64,000 nucleotides of DNA from assembly GCF_019925205.1 (NCBI RefSeq), contig NC_083565.1, positions 24,704,241 through 24,768,240 on the forward strand. The letters run 5' to 3'. Position 1 is the stretch's first letter. Each line of letters opens with the position of its first letter. Below are positions 60,487 to 64,000 of the stretch, one piece after another. The notes below the pieces were generated by a model. That model saw nothing but the letters and a program-made list of their open reading frames with translations, searched no databases and had not been told where the DNA came from. Source of the DNA: Metopolophium dirhodum. Lineage: Eukaryota > Arthropoda > Insecta > Hemiptera > Aphididae. Both the position numbers and the translations under genes were made by a program.

Positions 60487-61071
60487 AATAGGACGACACA
60501 GATGAGTTTTTCGACGTAAAAAATGAGAGTTCATCCTATGAGGAATGAAAACTTGCATAATACAACGCAATCAAAATCAATAGAAGGTTAGTTTTCCAAA
60601 TAATTAAATTATATTGAATATTATTTTTTAATTAAAAATATTTTTATATAATTCCATACTTTCTAGAACTGCAGTATATGGACGCAGTAGAGAAACAGGC
60701 GTTCAGAGACATACATGTATGAAACGAATAACGACTTTAGAACAATCGAATGAAATCATAAATAAATATAGGAAAATATTATTATCAGTAGATTAGATAA
60801 TAAATTACTAATGACGTGTGCGTGTGTAGGAGAAGTAACGAAAAACTCTACGAAAATAATCGGGATACACACCACGTTTCGGGCGCTGTCATTGGTGAAA
60901 CTGGAGTCGAGCGTGGGTACCGCCTCGGCTGTGATGTCGACTGTTGCAGAAAACCGTTTCGAGCGAACGCTCAATTTGCAGAACGCACAATGCCGCCAGT
61001 CTTCCGAGTCGCTTACACTGACAGGGCCGCCATTTAACGATATTAAAAAAAAAACTGTCGGGCCTGTATAA
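60487..61071 (+). pseudogene. Second decayed copy of the helical-protein gene, helical exon deleted
   Basis: Equivalents of exon 2 (about 60487-60586, stop after SSSYEE) and exon 3 (60666-60718) are present. The helical exon and exon 5 are deleted. The last exon (from 60830) is open as FRALSLVKLESSVGTASAVM then VAENRFERTLNLQNAQCRQS, parallel to the tail of the 57.2 kb copy, ending at 61071. It lies in the same orientation as the parent gene and heads segmental unit C. Confidence 0.65.
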
Positions 61072-62930
61072 TTGTCGGATTTTGATGACTGTTTTTTTAT
61101 CTGAAAGAAGAGGACTTTCTACCTCCCGCATAGGACTCTGATTTTTTATTTACCTTTTTCAAATATCTAATGGAATAAAATAATTATTTGTAAAAGAAGC
61201 TTAAAATTTCTTGTGGGCTGTAGAATATTTCCCTATGTTAATTTAAGAATTTAGTATTATAAAAATAATCGAATTTGGTTGATTCTGCAGGACAGGATAA
61301 TTTAAAATTTAAATCTAAAACAATATTATTATTAATTTATCAGTCGTTATTATTATTTACAAATAATAAGTAATACAACTTCTTCGATATATTATCAGAG
61401 CGTAGTAGTTGCAATGTATTTTTTTATTATTTTTTTAAGATTGGACAAAATTAAATAATAACATATTGTATTATTTATTATATTTTAGACTTTTAGTTAT
61501 AAAGCCATAACAGAGTTCTGTAATATTTTACAAAAAGTAAAGGAACTTTCAAAAACGAATCTTTTTTAACATTAACTTTATATGAGCATTATAAGAGCAT
61601 TAACTTTGATGTAACAATCAATGATATTATTTTAATGTTATTATTTATAACACTATGTACCGGTAAATGATTTTTAAATTAAACCCAAATTAAATTTTTT
61701 ATTTAAATAATGTAAAACCCCCATTTAACAAACTTGAAGCTTAGGTTACTTTAGAGGTGAAAATTGAAAATTTCATTAGCTTTCAAAAGGGAAAAACAAA
61801 AGTAAGAAAAATGGTATTTTTACGCAAAAACGAGTTTTTAAGCGTAAATGTATTCATTTTTTTAAGTGAGTGAAGTTAAAATTGTTATTTTTATAACAAG
61901 TAATTTATAAATTGTTTGATAATTTGTCTTATATATTATAACATAAACAATAGTTGTTGTTATCAACAATAAATGTTATCTTCGATAACAGCTATCTTTA
62001 ATCACTGAGCCTAATGCCTGAACCCATTGTTTATGAGCAACTCAAATCGATTTTCATCATTTTTACAAATTTTATGACCACCCATACGGACATGAGTCCT
62101 GTGTGGGCAAACTTGTATTCGTACATAAGTTTTTAAGACCAAACATCAAATAATATTATTGAAAAAACCACAGCACGCGAGATGGTGTAACTGAATTGCC
62201 TATCTAATGCGCCGCGTTAACATAATTCTATTATTGAAATATTGAACTATTGAGCAGCGTAAAAGTATAACTAATAAAAAATAGTATATAGGTATATTTT
62301 TTACAACATTTTTATTTTGACGAGGTTGTTTGCTTAGCTTAAGTATAAAAAAATGTATTTATTGCGACATGGTACAGAAACATCAAACTAAGGATCGACT
62401 TAAGTGCACAAGACAATAATGGTCTTTATAACAATAACGTGTATAGATTATCGTATATTAACTGCGCGTATTTTTCAAGCTAACCATTATGTATATATTT
62501 TGTTAGTAATACTATAAGAAATTCATTGAACATTTAAATCTAACTAGGTATTATGATAATATGAATTACAAGAGTACAATAATGAAATAAACAATAATAC
62601 CTATTTTAAAATATAATATATTGTAATACAAAATTATGTTTCCTTATCTAGTATGTCATAATACTATTTATATATTAATTTATTGTTTCAAATTTTTAAA
62701 AATATTCTCAACACAAGAATTTTTAAGATACGACTAATATAAGTGGGAAGTAATATTTATTAATATTTATTAGAAATGTTTTAACCACATGATAAAGACG
62801 ACGAGCAAATTAGTTAAAAATCACTAATTAAAGAATTTGTTAGTTAGTGTTTATACTACGGAACAGTTGAAATAATGAAATAAAGTACGACACGTGCGAA
62901 TATTTTTCCGTTGTTAATCTGTACAATATT
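61070..62930. repeat. Segmental duplication, unit C
   Basis: Same block order as unit A (50820-56220) but shorter. It lacks the 1.4-kb repeat and two other segments of unit A and has its own extra piece at about 62304-62520. Together with the pseudogene at 60.5 kb it shows that gene and downstream flank were duplicated together. Confidence 0.85.
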
Positions 62931-62969
62931 ATGTAATTGTTGATAACCTTGTCCAAAGTAAGTTTAGTC

Positions 62970-63960
62970 ATGTAAATACTTATTCAACTATTTGATTTTT
63001 AGTCATATCAATAAGTGAGAGCCAGTTAGAGGAAATAGCTTTCTTAAAGATGCACACATAGTTTATCATTACACTTTCCTTCACGATGTATTATTCATAA
63101 TATAATAACTAATAATTGATATTATATATTACATAGATCCAATCTGGACTACAGCTGTTGCAGTGGTGGGCGACAGCGAGGAACCAAAACGTGTTTACAG
63201 TTTTTTCATATATTTATAAATATTGTTTTGAGTTAACTTTTTTCACTGTTCTCAGTTTTGTTGTGTTCTCGTTTACAAGATCACATTAACTACCGTTTGT
63301 CCGTTCTACGTGCTCAAACTTTTCAACTTTCACGTGAATGGTGACCGGCACGTCTTTTTTAGGACATTGATTAAATCCTCAAACATATGACTCTCAAGTC
63401 AAGAGGTTATAACTAACATAATCATATATAGGTAAGTATTTAGTATAGTACATTTGGTATTATTTTTATATGAAAGAATATATATGATAAATTGTTACTT
63501 GAAATATTCGTTTTGTATTTCTTATACATGGCCCGATATTGGAGGACGCCTCTTGCACCACGGCCTCTCAATCTATAGGAGGCGACCGAGCACGTCTCTT
63601 TTAGATAATTAATTATTAATCATATTATATTTTTAGTAGAATGTATACTCCAAATAAAAAATTTAATAGTAAAGTTTATTATAAAAAAACCTATACAATC
63701 TAAAATATCAGCTATCAGAATAATAAAAAGTAATACTTGATGTAAAATAAATCAACTATGAAAAATCCCTCTGTGTGATTATATTTAATATTGTTCAACG
63801 ATTTCAAAAACAAAATTAGTTAGTTATTTATTTACATTAATTAGTCTCTATTTATTTATTGTTGTTGAAGTACACAATTCAAAAATTGCTCAATATTAAT
63901 CATATATATCCACTTATTTACCTACCTATTTTTAAATATATTGTTTGAATCAATCAAGTG
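62970..63960. other. Intergenic, no gene recognised
   Basis: Contains modest GC patches (63150-63190, 63530-63600 with ggaggacgcctcttgcacca) but no convincing frame or element. Confidence 0.4.
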
Positions 63961-63968
63961 GCTAAAAC

Positions 63969-64000
63969 ATGGAATCGCCATCTGCGATATTGGAAACAAA
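63969..64000 (+). CDS. Possible first exon of a gene running off the window
   Basis: atggaatcgccatctgcgat gives MESPSAILET with balanced codon use right at the window end. It is too short to judge and is recorded only so that the neighbouring sequence is checked. Confidence 0.15.
   Translation, partial: MESPSAILET

Overview
The window is nuclear DNA of an AT-rich insect genome, most likely an aphid. The evidence is the split-gene structure with many 60-90 bp introns, two clear animal orthologues, and a dense population of non-autonomous DNA transposons and a repeat family (opening with attctgagcggagcg) that I recall from aphid genomes. The aphid assignment is inference. No tRNA, rRNA, CRISPR array or bacterial operon structure was seen.

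Layout. (1) 353-10983, plus strand: the 3' part of HEATR5B (HEAT-repeat protein of the AP-1/aftiphilin trafficking complex). It has 19 coding segments that join in frame to 1,268 residues and a stop. Its last large intron carries a Tigger/pogo element that was itself hit by a hAT element. (2) 12733-15053, plus strand: a complete eight-exon class 2 dihydroorotate dehydrogenase (DHODH, 386 aa). (3) 18265-19523, minus strand: a two-exon gene for an unrecognised 392-aa protein containing eight 8-residue repeats. (4) About 20-47 kb: a gene-poor repeat landscape. It holds several hAT-type elements with target duplications, foldback-like elements with iterated subterminal motifs, a LINE-type endonuclease relic, a tandem duplication, a dispersed VEIPK-coding repeat, and one possible secreted micro-peptide. 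(5) 47878-50556, plus strand: a six-exon gene for a small helical protein I do not recognise, with two decayed relatives at 57.2-58.4 kb (minus) and 60.5-61.1 kb (plus). (6) 50.8-63 kb: a segmental duplication of the region downstream of that gene, with insertions that allow empty-site comparisons, plus a hAT relic and a Helitron-like element. The last kilobase holds nothing certain.

The two conserved genes are neighbours on the same strand but have unrelated jobs: vesicle traffic and pyrimidine synthesis. Their introns share a 125 bp sequence that links them only through repeat activity. I found no coherent new multi-gene system. The best candidates for new biology are the unrecognised 392-aa repeat protein, the small helical gene family with alternative C-termini, and the class of elements whose ends are arrays of one short motif.
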